A stretch of 64,000 bases of DNA, taken from NCBI GenBank assembly GCA_034638255.1, contig JAWPGT010000002.1, forward strand, positions 1,116,001-1,180,000. Direction: 5' to 3'. Source of the DNA: Coprinus comatus. Its lineage: Eukaryota > Basidiomycota > Agaricomycetes > Agaricales > Agaricaceae. Numbering within the stretch: position 1 is the first letter of the stretch; each line of letters starts with the position of its first letter. A program made the position numbers and the translations under genes. The notes beneath the pieces are model-generated. The model was not told the origin of the DNA. It worked only from the letters and a program-made list of their open reading frames with translations, and searched no databases. Of this stretch, positions 47,293 to 58,795 are shown one piece after another.

Positions 47293-49672
47293 CTACTCGT
47301 CATTGGTCCAGACCTTATGCATTTGTTGCTTGAATGGTTCTAAAGTGAACTCTAACGCCGAGCAAGGGAATCCGATCTCAAAGTTCTCCAACACAGTGGG
47401 ATGCAGGATACCCAAAACACCAATTGCCGCGTCATTTTTGATGTGCAACGCAGTTTCTATTGACTGTTTGAATGCTGAGAACTTGCCTTGCTTTTCCATT
47501 GGTGCCCTGTAATAGATCGTTGCCGCACGTCCAGGGAAGAACATCGGGTCTAGAAGCCATTCCATTTCAGTCTCTCGTGTCCCCATGATAAGAAGAGAAC
47601 TTACCACTCGTTTCCTTGATGTAATACCCGGTTTTAGCTTCGTTGTCTGAACTCGAGATATAAGGAATCTCGAGCATCTTCATCGCACGATCAAGAAGAC
47701 CATGTACCACCTCGAAACCAGCAGTTTTATTGCACCATACACCGCCTGCGTGTCGTTCATTGCGTGCCTGGCGTTCCCTTTTGACGTCCTTGAAAGCCAC
47801 GTCAGACGACTCAAAGACTTTGATGGGGAGTGCATGAGAGCGATTTTCTCGGATCGTCTTGAGTAACCCTGGAATCAGTGTAGTTCTTACAACTTGGAAT
47901 TCGAGCGATTTTGGATTGGCAATCTTGATAGCTGTGTTGCCATCATCCTTGTGGTTGAGCCATTCAAAGTTTTCTTCGTGCGAGCACTATTCTCAGAGAC
48001 GATTAAAATAAGCGTTGCCGATAGGCAGGCATTTAACACGTACAAGAATCAAAGGCAAAACCTCCACCCAGCCTGCTAATGCCCACTCTCTTCTGATGAC
48101 ATCAGATAGTTTGTTGATAGCCAATGGCTGAGCAACAGTACTTGTTTTGGGGAAAACGTTCGGTAGGTTATTGAATCCATAACCAATGGCAGCATCCTCC
48201 ATGAGATCACACTCGTGCAAGATATCAGGTCGTGTAGCTGGAATATGAACAATGACCTCATCTGAGTTTGTAGGCGACAATTCTGTACGGTGGCTCATTT
48301 TTTGTAATAGCTTGGAAACTTCTTCAGATGTGAGGTTGAGATTTGTGCAGGAGTTGATGTAGGATGCATGTGCAACAACCTGACGTTCAGATATGTCTGG
48401 AGTAATACGAGTCTGACCGTTAGGCAAGACGATTTTCACAGGTTCGATTCTAGATATATTGTCAGTATCTCAAGACATTGCATAGTGGTTTGTATTAGAT
48501 TTACGTGAAAGGTTCTTCACAATATTCGGAGAACATGGTTGCGACAACATTGATAACAATGTCCAGTTTAGTTTGGTCAGTTGCTGTCGTGTCGATGAAG
48601 ACATTGCGAGTATTGAGAGTAATTTTGCTATGTTCCGAATTGATAATGGGTGGCATTGAGAGGACGTGATCTTCCGAGTCATAGATGATAGGATATACAG
48701 GGGAATCACGAATAATGGGAAGATATTTCGCAAGATGTTTCTCCGACTGGTTCGTGTAAAAATATTTTCCAAAATAAAAATAGAGTATGGGTGCGTACCT
48801 CGTATACGGTCATAAGTTCCTCCGCAGTATATTCTTTGTCCTTGTTCAAGGGAGCAAATTTGATATCCTTCGGTGGACGTGCTTCGTAACGGAATGGTGC
48901 CTTCAATGTATCGAGATCATGTGTTCCAATGGCAACGAGTTGTCTTCTTCTGCAAATGTTTTGGTGAAGTTTATCTTGAAGCTCGATGAACGAAGCGTAT
49001 GAGCGCGGGGTGAATTTGATGTTGCGCAGAATTGCACCAGCAAAGAGAGGTCTGATTTTGGCGGTCTATAAATTAAAGAGTTTGGGTTAAGTTTTTTTTT
49101 GATGAGATCCAACGCGAACATACCTCAGGGTCAATCGTAACCGTCAAAAGGTTCGATTCGCCTCCAGGAGGATACACCAATTTATATTGGGGAGGAGGGA
49201 TCTTTCCCAAGTAGACGGCAAGTGCCCGCGAGATACCTTCGATACAGAGAAGGTCATATCTGTGTTTTCAAATCAATTATATGCATGATCCATAGAGCAA
49301 TCGTTTGACCTATTGGCTGGTGTCTCGATTTTCAATTGCTGGATAACTAGTTCAGAATCAAGTCCAACGCGATACCGGATATATCAAGTCCTTACAGGAC
49401 GTTCCGCAGGTAATCCTTTCTTGATAGCCTCTTCAACTTCTTGTGTTGTCTACACCGTAATTCAGAGTTAAGCATAATACATCTTTCAAAGTCTCTGACG
49501 TACATCTTCATCAATTTCGAGACCGTACTCGAAGCATAGTGTATCGAATTCCTCCGACGCTAATCCTAGCTATTGAGAAGAAGATCTGAGTCCTTCGCAG
49601 CAAGTACAACGTACAATACTCCTGTCCAAGCCTCTCCCAGAGATCGGCCTTGTCCACGGCTACAGTCGGCAT
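47293..49672 (-). CDS. FRS1: Cytosolic phenylalanyl-tRNA synthetase beta subunit
   Basis: Beta chain of the cytosolic PheRS heterotetramer, holding editing and tRNA-binding modules. The start [19 protein letters not shown] matches the archaeal/eukaryotic beta type. Then come [68 protein letters not shown] and [19 protein letters not shown] in the B3/4 region, [38 protein letters not shown] (B5-type), [13 protein letters not shown], and a terminal part [19 protein letters not shown] with [13 protein letters not shown] sequence, ending MHKVWTNDE. Introns: about 49571-49618, 49452-49505, 49263-49330, 49077-49125, 48748-48800, 48448-48505, 47975-48050 and 47555-47612. It is divergent from DPH6 with a 145 nt gap. 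Confidence 0.94.
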
Positions 49673-49817
49673 TTTTCAAGAGAAAAGAGAGGATCGGTCA
49701 GTCAAAGTTATTCGCGATGAGATGGAGTCAGATCAAGCAAGGACTTCTGGCACTCTGATAAGATGACTTATTTTAAATTTACATCAATATCTTGACCCTG
49801 TCCCCCCTGTACTCTCA
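49673..49817. promoter_or_regulatory. Divergent promoter, FRS1 / DPH6
   Basis: A 145 nt gap between start codons of two translation-related genes. A short AT-rich stretch (TTATTTTAAATTTA near 49768) lies in the middle. Confidence 0.5.
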
Positions 49818-52455
49818 ATGAAATACGTCGCTCTTCTCAGTGGTGGCAAAGACAGCTGCTTCAATCTTATTCATTGTCGCAAGAATGGTCACCAACTAAT
49901 TGCCGCTGCTTCTCTCGGGCCAGAACCTGGAAAAGGTCTGGTGTCATCGATATCTTTCGTCTAATGTTTTGCCCACCTGTTATTATTTGCTGTCTTGTTA
50001 TCCTCTAGAGGAGCTTGATTCCTTCTTGTATCAAACTGTCGGCCAAGATGCAATTGAGTTTGTGGTACGCGCATTGGATGTTCCTTTGTATCGTCATATC
50101 ATCAAGGGGGAGGCTATAGAACAAGGTGCTGAGTATGGAACGAGGAATAAGAACGCCAAGGAAGCAGGAGGAGTTCGAGGAGATGAAACTGAGGACTTGT
50201 ATGAACTATTGTCTGCAGTCAAGGTTTTTTTTCTTTTATATCTCATCACCCATGCATTATTTAATGAGCTACAGGTCGCGCATCCTGATGTCCAAGGTGT
50301 CTCCGTCGGTGCCATTCTTTCAAACTATCAAAGAGTGAGAGTAGAACATGTGTATGTGTTGTTTACAATGCACTGGCCAAATTGTCTGAACATTTTTATC
50401 CAGGTGTTCTCGGCTGGGATTGACTTCGCTTGCGTATCTCTGGCGCCGAGACCAAACGGAACTATTAAATGAGATGATCGATACTGGGATGGAAGCTATA
50501 TTGATCAAGGTCGCTGGCATCGGTCTTACTACAAACCATTTAGGAAAGACACTGGCTCAGATGCAACCTTTACTGACCAAGCTGGTATGATATATCTGAT
50601 ATATGAACTGGATTTTGGTACTGAAAGTAATTACAGAATAATCTATATGGCTCTCATATCTGTGGTGAAGGTGGAGAATACGAATCGCTTACTCTCGATT
50701 GTCCGCTCTTCAAGAAGCGGATAGTGTTGTATGGGTCTCCTTGGATGAATAATAAATATTCTTCTGACAATTTCTCAATAGGAAGGATGTCGAGACTGTC
50801 ATCCACTCTGATAATGATTTTGCTACAGTCGCATATATGAGGATTAAAGACGCCTACCTGGGGGCTAAAGAACCTGCCACAACCGACGTAGAGATCCCTC
50901 CATTGCTTGAAGAGGAATTTGCCTATATCAAGGAACAGCTTGATACCGAAGAACAATCCTTCAATAGTCAAGGTTATGAGGCATCATCTGTTACACGGAT
51001 CTTGTTGGAACCTACGAGTCGCAAAGTCGGGAACTGGGTCTCTGTCTGTAATGTCCAGGCTTCTGAATTACCAGAAGGAAGCTCCTTCGAAGACGAAGTG
51101 ACCCATTGCTTTAGCATCTTACAAGGTGACCGATTCCTATGCTACATGTTTACAACATCATTCTTACAATTTGTGGCTAGGCCATTTGGAAAAGTACAAT
51201 TTGAAGGTCGCGAACTGTACTAATATCAACATTTACATTTCATCCATGGATTTATTCTCGCACTTAAACTCAATCTATGGAACTTACTTTGGCACAAGCC
51301 CTCCCTCAAGAGCTTGCGTCGCAGTAGATCTCCCATCTCCCATTCGAGTACGATTGGATTGTTCTGCCTTCATCGAAGGGAAACCAGGGGATCGACAAGC
51401 TTTACATGTTCAAGGGTTAAGCTATTGGGCACCAGCGAATATTGGACCTTACTCTCAAGCAATAATTGTATATTCTTTGTCTTTTCATCTTTAATTTTGT
51501 TTGAAATACTCAAACCCCATTTAAGGCAGAGGAAAGGATATCTATATCAGGTCAAATTGGTCTTATTCCCAGCAACCTCACTCTACCCTCGCCAACCTCT
51601 TTCCCACTGAATTTGCACTCTCCTCACAACACGTTTCTCGTGTTATCAATGCTTTAAAAAATGGATGGAACGGGATCACACAATCTACGACATATTTCTT
51701 AGATGATACACAAAACCTTAATTGTTCTAAGAAAGGACATCGTCTTCTTGAAGTAAAATATCTACAATTACATACCAAATCTCAGCACATAACCGAATTG
51801 ACACATCATCGTTTTGTTACAGGTTCTCAATCGCCAACACTCTTTGTCGTTGTCAAGTCACTCCCAAAAAATGCAATAGTCGAAAAACAAGTATTAGTTC
51901 ATACTGGTCGTCGTGAAATTAAAGATGAAGAAGGGGAAGTCTCGATAGAGGGCCATGAAATGATCTTCAAACAAGGTATAGATTTACTACTCCTAATATG
52001 ACTATATCCACCATGATTTATATTCATTTTATCTCAGGAAATTTGCTTGGTGATAATTCAAAGTCATATTATGAGTCCCTTAAGTTTGAAGATGGTCATT
52101 CATGTTGTTCTCTAGTTTTTGTTCAAGGGCAAGGTTAGCGAGCTCGACATTTTTATTTCCTTGATTACCTTTTGTTGACACTATTTTACAGACCTATCGT
52201 TGTTGAATCTGACATTGCGTCAAGCACTTCTACTTCCAGAACAAATTATTTCTGCTCGATTATATCATCGATCTTCCGTCACTTCATATCGTTCGTACCT
52301 CTTCCTTCGTGTCGTCCATACATATACTCAAGTTTTTTTTAGTGTCCGAGATTATAGAAGAGTGCGGTTTCCCTGTTACACCTGTACCTTGCCGATCTAT
52401 TTCATCTCTCGATAATGATGAATGGGGTTATGCTGTCCATATTATCGCAAGCTAA
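49818..52455 (+). CDS. DPH6: Diphthine-ammonia ligase DPH6 with two Rid domains
   Basis: Last enzyme of diphthamide synthesis on eEF2 (ATP-dependent amidation of diphthine). The N-terminal ATP pyrophosphatase domain starts MKYVALLSGGKDSCFNLIH, with the PP-motif SGGKDS. It continues ELDSFLYQTVGQDAIEFV, VSVGAILSNYQRVRVEHV, LTSLAYLWRRDQTELLNEM and GGEGGEYESLTLDCP-like sequence. Then two YjgF/Rid-like domains follow: one around 51010-51360 (SVCNVQASELPEGSS; EDEVTHCFSIL; YGTSPPSRACVAVDLP-like) and one around 51400-52450 (SYWAPANIGPYSQA, ISISGQIGLIPSNLTL-like). This three-part layout is the same as yeast Dph6. It ends NDEWGYAVHIIAS. At least ten introns, for example 49934-50007, 50224-50275, 50351-50403, 50587-50638, 50729-50781 and 51126-51180. 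Confidence 0.92.
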
Positions 52456-52633
52456 AGTATCTAAAAACAATTGAATCAAGTTTCAGCATTATATCAATTA
52501 GATAAATGCACGTATTATAATTGAACACAGGGATAGAAAACAATGTGAATGAAAAGCACTAGAAAACCCATAAAATACGGCCACAAATCATATCAGAGAA
52601 GAATCAGTTATATCCAAGAATATGAAAGGATTA

Positions 52634-55170
52634 TCATGGAGCGGGTTCTTCTCCAAGCAGTTGCATTTCGCCTAACCGCCGTCTCATATCCCGTTCTGTT
52701 GGGGTAGGTGATACTCTCCTGGCTACCAAAGCCCCAAACAAGGTACATAAACCACCAAACCTCAAGACCCAACCAACGCCAGTCTTGCCGTAGTAAGTGT
52801 CACCTCCACCTCCACCGCTGGTGAGGCTGTTGCTTGATTCGTCAACGATACGGAATATTATGCTATTCACGACGGCAACCTAAGGAGAGATTCGAGATAT
52901 GAGATATACAAACTTATAAAGCGAAGAAACCCGATACTTACAATAAACTGTGGGGCAACTATAGCAAGATTATGAATACCGAGGATTGTTCCTCCGGCGA
53001 AAGGAGTAGCAGCGGCGGTAACCTCCAGCTCATCCTGTGCATCTAGATGGTGGTATGAATGGCGACGAAGGAGAGGAGTTCGCTCCCCATTCTTGCGGGG
53101 AGGGGGGTTAGAGATGTTCCGTGCACGGTTTGGGCGGCGCGAGTCTAGAGTTGTGTTTGGTACGAGAGTAGAAGGCTCTTTCAACAGCTGGTCGAAGCCA
53201 AAGCATGAGAGATGGGTAAAAACCAAGGAACGGTATATATGCATACCTCCATGATGATGGCGAATGGAACCCACATAGCTACTGCCCATGAAATACCTAC
53301 CAAGGTAATGAAAATAGTTGCCTTGATAAATGCAATTAGTAATTGCCGAACCCTAATGTAAAACGGATTGATTACCTGGGTCACAGTTTCGATGAAGAAA
53401 GTTGAAAAGGTCAAGAAACTGAACAAAAGTAATGCGCCAGTCCAGATGTTGCGCAAAAGGAAAGGCATAACAGGTAGCTTTAAAGGTTTCCCTTTACGTG
53501 CCGCTTCAATCCTCCATTCTCGAACCGTGCGTCGTAACCGTGCGATTTCAGCATCTTCATCAACGTCTGTTCCCTGAGCCAACAGTCTACGATCACGGTT
53601 TGCCAAATGAGGGAGGATTGTTCCAGCAACAACACCGACTTGAAAGGGACATAGGTACATATAGTCCAAGGAGATATGGATGGGTACTTACCAACGCTGT
53701 ATATTAACATAGCGAATTCTCCCTTTCGTGTAGCAAGATCATGGTCGGGTTCCCTGCCCAATTCATGGGCCATGACTTGTCCGACGTATGTTGTCCTAAA
53801 CCATTATAAATCACCCGAGCGAATGTGGATTCAACGATAACATACGAGTAGAATAAGAAAGGGAACCTATGTCATGAAATGTTAACGGATGGAGATATAT
53901 ATGCAAGCACTCCAGCTTACCATCCCATAAAGGCAAATATTTGAACATAACAAACTGCACGAATTGACTTGGGAAGGTTAACGATAGCGACGTTGATGTT
54001 GTTTAGAATCTCGCGTGGACCACTACTAGAAACGGGGTGAGCACGTGGCTAATAGAACATAATTAGACTTTTACTTCGTTGTCTGTTGGGATTTTGGCCT
54101 CTCTTCCTCTTCATGGCAGACACAGGTAGTAGCTACCGTAATAACCAATATAACAATACATATAACACAGAACTTGCGGAATTGTGAGCCCTTGATAAGT
54201 CGAATGATGGGTAGCTCAGCAAGAGGGAGGAATCCTTTGACCAGGATGAGACATGGATCAATAAGCCGAGTCTAGTTCAACGTACCAAAACCATAGCCTA
54301 TGATATTTCCCGCATTCGTCATCCTACTGTGCCATGCATTTCCAGCATTCAATTGGTTCGGAGGGGTGACATCTAACAGCAGATTTCGAAGGGAGGCTTG
54401 TAGTCCATTAAGAGCGAAGTCTAAAACATAGAACGATACGACAGCGAATGCTATAGCGACATTTTTGGCCTGGAGCAGCCAGTGAGAGAGATATTGGTAT
54501 CTTGAGAGGGGTGATAACGTACCTTTTCCTTTCGGGTCTCATCCCAGTCACCAGCACCCACGGCGAAGAGATCAACCCAGAATTCAGCAAGGGGAATGCA
54601 GTAAGCTAAAGTGAGAGTCGATATAACCAATGCGACCGTCGACAGGATGATCCAGAAGCGTCGACGATATTTAGAAGTTGATGAGTCGGAGACAGCACCT
54701 ATCGACCATACAACATAAATCACTCATCTACGTACAGGGTATAAAGGACGACGTACCAATGATAGGCTGTGCTACTAACCCACTGATAGGGCCCGCTAAC
54801 CATACTAGAGACGTGAGCTGCTCGGAAAGACCAAGACCGAGCAGGAATGGTGTTCCATAGCTATGATTCACAATACTCATCAGGAACCAGATACTATGTT
54901 CGGATATGTAGTTGTCACTGACCCTAGCTCAACAGTCCAAGCAATTTGTGCTCCGGCCATGGAAATACTCAGTGTTATGAGGTCCCATGTTGTCAAAGGT
55001 CGACGACTGGGAATTGGTGGTTGATTCTTGGGGGTTGGCAGTTGGACGGAGCTAGTCTCAGCTGGGGTGTCTAAGCCTGTGTCAGCATCGTTTGATTGCC
55101 TAGTACGCGTCGAAGGCCATGGAATCTGAGTTGTAGGGTCGGGGTCGTTGTCTGCAATGGGGGGTATCAT
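52634..55170 (-). CDS. SLC45-like (GPH-type) sugar transporter
   Basis: Major-facilitator membrane protein of the SLC45/plant sucrose-transporter-like group, probably proton-coupled disaccharide or glucoside uptake. The start MIPPIADNDPDPTTQ is a polar N-tail. The first transmembrane part LITLSISMAGAQIAWTVEL matches the family opening. Next come FLLGLGLSEQLTSLVWLAG, SGLVAQPIIG, and the loop signature AVSDSSTSKYRRRFWII (loop 2 with D and Arg cluster). FALNGLQASLRNLLLDVTP and QLNAGNAWHSRMTNAGNII are also characteristic. Further hydrophobic helices run to AVVNSIIFRIVDESSNSL and VLRFGGLCTLFGALVARR. The tail is RDMRRRLGEMQLLGEEPAP. Introns: about 54870-54920, 54700-54755, 54480-54530, 54060-54150, 53870-53925, 53650-53700, 53245-53290 and 52880-52945. 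The substrate is inferred. Confidence 0.85.
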
Positions 55171-55494
55171 TGTATGTGGTGGACGACGGCTGGCAAAGAA
55201 GAGACTTATGTACAGAAGTAATACTTGCATACACTACAACCCCGGACTCGGCTACTTCCGACAGGTGACTATGACAAGCTATTACCTTCCATTCTACAAA
55301 TCAGTATTCGTCTCTTATTCGTCTGCGTATACTCCTCCCGGATCCTGGTCCCTAATGTACATCCAACCCATAAATTATCCTTCAATCCCCATGACCTGTC
55401 CTCTTCCACTCCCCAAAGCAAAAGACAGCAAATACATAATCGTACATCGGTGTTAATAAACCTCAGGCAACAAACCACAGTCCAGCTGCATCCT
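55171..55494. other. Intergenic stretch upstream of transporter
   Basis: This 324 nt gap sits between the transporter start and the stop of the AVO2-like gene, both minus strand, so it holds the transporter promoter. It is CT-rich on the plus strand (55250-55430). No gene features. Confidence 0.45.
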
Positions 55495-57449
55495 TCAAGG
55501 TCCACGAACAGCAGTCGCAGACATTCCACGCCGATGACTTGACATATCAATGGCACTCGAGTTCTTCGTTAGGATATGGTGGAAAGCCTTCCGACGACCC
55601 GCGGTCGGAGTACTATTATCATCTTGGACCAATGGCGGTTCTGGGAAAACCGCGTATTGGCTTGGTGGTCCATGGAAACTTTCGGGTTCTTCAGTCCGCT
55701 TGATTTGAATATTAGACCCTATAGAGTTTGAAATCGAATGTGAGGTGGATGATGACCGAGTTAGATGGGGTATAGAGTGTACAGGTCTTGGATTTGTATT
55801 CGTTGAATATATGGATGATGGATTAGTTCCTGCCCGCGTTCGGTGTTCGCTCCCTGGAACATTTGGATAATCGTATGTCGTTCGCAATTGAGCCGCAGAT
55901 ACAGAAGGTCGTAATCGTCGGGGTGTTAGTGCAACCCCACCTTTTGAGCGATCAACCATGTTGGGCAATTCGTCGTGTACAGGTAATGCAGAAAACGTCG
56001 ATCCGGCTTGAGACTTGTTGTCTGTTGATGAACTTCCACTACGATTCCTTCGCATATATTTTTCCATCGCATCCGCGTCCCTTTCACGCATGCGATTTGC
56101 AACGGGTGAAAGCGCCGATACCGGGTTCATGACCGACGCAGCTGCTGAAGATTTCCCAACAACAGTAGAACTTGAATATGTGGTGGTAGTGCCGCCTACG
56201 GGAGGAACCTGCGATGCCGATTTTGGACTATAAAAGAACGAGCCGGATCCAGTTGAAGGTTGTGAAGGGGAGGAGGAAGCTGTGAATGACGGCTGACCAT
56301 GTCCGTCGAGCTCTCCACTGTCCGAGGTAGCAGTTGTACGGCTCGTCCCAGATCCGCTCCTCGTTCGTGGTATATCGCGCAATCCAGGCGGTATATTAAT
56401 TGGAGCAGACCCAGACTCAAGGGGCCTTGATATAGCTATTCGACGAGATTTTTTAGTCATCTCATATTGCTTTTCGGCCGTTCGTTGCATTTCCTGTGTG
56501 CTATAGCTAGAAGACATTGCACTTGAATTCACGGTACAATTATACGGAGACCAGACATACGAATAGGCATATTCAGATGCAACGAAGCCTTGATTATTAC
56601 GAGCAAGGTAATTGCAACCCCTTTCAATAAGGAGTTGTACAATCTGTATTAACATGATATGAGTATCCTCCGCTTCTTGTCGAGGTGGCTAACGTACAGA
56701 AACATGACCCCACGCACTTGCACTGCGAGGAGCAATAAGCCACTAGCAGCTCGAGCGCGAACAAACTTTACGCACTAGTGTAGGGGTGTATTCCCCTGAT
56801 CATCGGATAGATTGACATCCGCATTGAGGTCACAGAACATCTAAGTAGTGCCATTAGGTTAACTCATGCTAATAAACCTTGAAATATTTACATACGCGGA
56901 CTAATTCTTCATTTCCTTTGATAGCAGCCATGTGCAGGGCGGTTCTTCCTTGGACGTTCGACCAATCAAGGATATCCTTGTGAATAGACTGGAACCGGTC
57001 GTAGTACAATCGGGCCATCCGCAATGTTGCACTATTGAAATCGAGAGTCGTTTCTGTGGATGAATAACTTGACATTGGTGGACTAGCGTCGGCCAATACC
57101 ATAATTATTGTGTTGTTTTCCGAGTCCTGGTAACAGCAATTGACTGTTAGCATGTAAAGTATGAGGAGTATGGGGGAAACCTACCCGGCTTAATTCCCGA
57201 TCGTCATGTCCGTTTGAAAGCAAAAACTCGAAGGTTTCCTCGTGACCAAGTAAGGCGGCCCATGCTAAAGACGTGAGTCTGCGAGGAGCTGGGTCCACAT
57301 TGCGCATATCTGTCCTCTGGACCAACCTCTTGACAAGAAAGAGGTTGTTTTCTGAATAGCCGGTTAAATGAGTGCATGATGGTTATGGCAGAAGAGATTA
57401 TACCTTTTACGGCGCGACGCAGTCGTGTCGGTGTATCTTTTTCAGCCAT
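55495..57449 (-). CDS. AVO2-like ankyrin repeat protein (putative TORC2 subunit)
   Basis: The start MAEKDTPTRLRRAVK, continuing across an intron with NNLFLVKRLVQRTDMRNVD, has the same pattern as the N-terminus of yeast Avo2, a peripheral TORC2 subunit. Ankyrin repeats follow: LTSLAWAALLGHEETFEFL, LLSNGHDDRELSR, GRTALHMAAIKGNEELVR, FCDLNADVNLSDDQGNTP and SIVQLLIERGCNYLARNN. The C-terminal half (about 350 residues) is Ser/Thr/Pro/Arg-rich and probably disordered and phosphorylated, with SRRIAISRPLESGSAP near its start and MSATAVRGP at the end. Introns: about 57355-57403, 57127-57184, 56842-56895, 56645-56770 and 56529-56565. TORC2 membership is inferred from the layout and the N-terminal pattern only. 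Confidence 0.72.
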
Positions 57450-57581
57450 GTTGGCTAGCGGTGTAGGATGTAAATGAGGGGCGGGTGCAGAAAAGGGAAG
57501 GCAATTAATGAGGCTGTGGTCACGTGCTATGCGAACTGAGAAGTTGAGACAGCGGCCCACTCCAGACTTACTTACTACATC
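57450..57581. promoter_or_regulatory. Divergent promoter, AVO2-like / STEEP1-like
   Basis: Only 132 nt separate the two start codons, among the shortest divergent gaps here. It contains CACGTG within GTCACGTGCT at about 57519-57528, a palindromic E-box/Cbf1-type sequence. Confidence 0.5.
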
Positions 57582-58237
57582 ATGCCCAAAGTTATTTCCC
57601 GCTCGGCCATCTCATCATCAACAGACGGTAGGCTTTGTTGTCCGAACCATAACCTTTTAATTCTTTACTCACTAAAGCGACTAGCGCAACCAACTGCATC
57701 TTCAACAGCCGCCTTGCGTGTTTATTGTGCGTACTACTATTTGCCTCACGGCCAGTGAATATACAGTATGCTCATTACATATCTACCTAGACTGCATATG
57801 TGGCGAGTTTATTGTACGTACCATTTCCATCTTCTTTCAACTCACTCATTTGGTGTGCCCAGCTTGTTATAGACAAAGGTCTTGCATCCTTGCCAAGGCG
57901 CAAAACAGATAATGCAATCATCATCCGTACACAGGACGTCGATAGCGCAAAAGCAAGAGTTTTTAAATTGAACACCACCAACAATGATGAAGCAATCTTA
58001 TTGGAAAGGTGAGTGTTACCGCATTTTCGCTAGTCCGAAATGTTTAGGTAGTGTAGGAACGGTGGACATGAACGGCAATGGCGATTTGGTTGCCCACGAT
58101 GTTCATTACCAATTGGCTATCAAACTTACCCACCGCCAATAAAAGCGGCGCCGTACTTGTATATTTTTTCAGGTGCTCTCTCACAACTTCAAGGTCAGGT
58201 TCCATCAGATGCATTCGACGGCGAGAACGACATGTAG
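57582..58237 (+). CDS. STEEP1 (UPF0428/CXorf56) family protein with apparent frameshift
   Basis: The start MPKVISRSAISSSTD is the family hallmark (MPK-V-SRS). After two introns comes LRVYYCICGEFILVIDKGL, with the first Cys pair, then ASLPRRKTDNAIIIR and DSAKARVFKLNTTNN. After the intron at about 58010-58053 it continues GGHERQWRFGCPRCSLPIGY, with the second Cys pair forming a probable zinc site, then QTYPPPIKSGAVLVYF. The expected tail GALSQLQGQVPSDAFDGEN followed by DM and stop at 58235-58237 lies one base out of frame after a run of six T at 58164-58169; five T would restore it. Human STEEP1 aids STING exit from the ER; in fungi the role is unknown. The tail after this point is short compared with animals. 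As it stands the sequence would run on to 58275 in another frame. Confidence 0.75.
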
Positions 58238-58795
58238 CGAGGTACAATGTAAAGATACGTGATAATGATGATTGATACAATAGATAATCTGAAATTGTTG
58301 TCAGCATAAAATCGAAAAAGTAATTTTGAAAAAAAAAGCAAGAGGAATGGCTCATCTACCGTTGTAGAAAAAGATTACTCATGACGAGCATGTTCAGTGA
58401 ACATGTGTTCGTACAGTGTGAATAGTTGTAATCATCGCCAGCGACTAGGAAAATAATAACTCACCCAATAAGTTGAACATCAACGTGCGATGAAGATAGT
58501 TAAAAAAAAAACTCGGGACTTTATACCTTTGCCTTTGTTTGGTGACATGGCTGTTCGCAAACACTGTTGGTCTTAGCACTGTATTGGATACACACGGGCA
58601 TTATCCTATAGAGATGCCATGAGGAGTACATAAATGCAACAATAGTTACGAGAGGGTATATCTATGTGTCTCTTGGAACAGAAGTATGAATCTGTTGGCG
58701 CCTAAATGGGCCAAAAAGGAATGAAAGAAGCGCCCGTAAGGCTTGGTTGCACACCACGATCACTGCCTCTGTTGTTGACCTTGCCAACACCCACG
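58238..58795. other. Intergenic stretch with a palindrome
   Basis: This 558 nt gap lies between the STEEP1-like gene and the WTAP-like gene. A perfect 17 nt palindrome CATGTTCA-G-TGAACATG sits at 58389-58405. A run of ten A lies near 58503. The promoter of the WTAP-like gene should be in the right half. No coding frame is supported, apart from an in-frame upstream ATG at 58706 that could extend the next gene. Confidence 0.45.
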
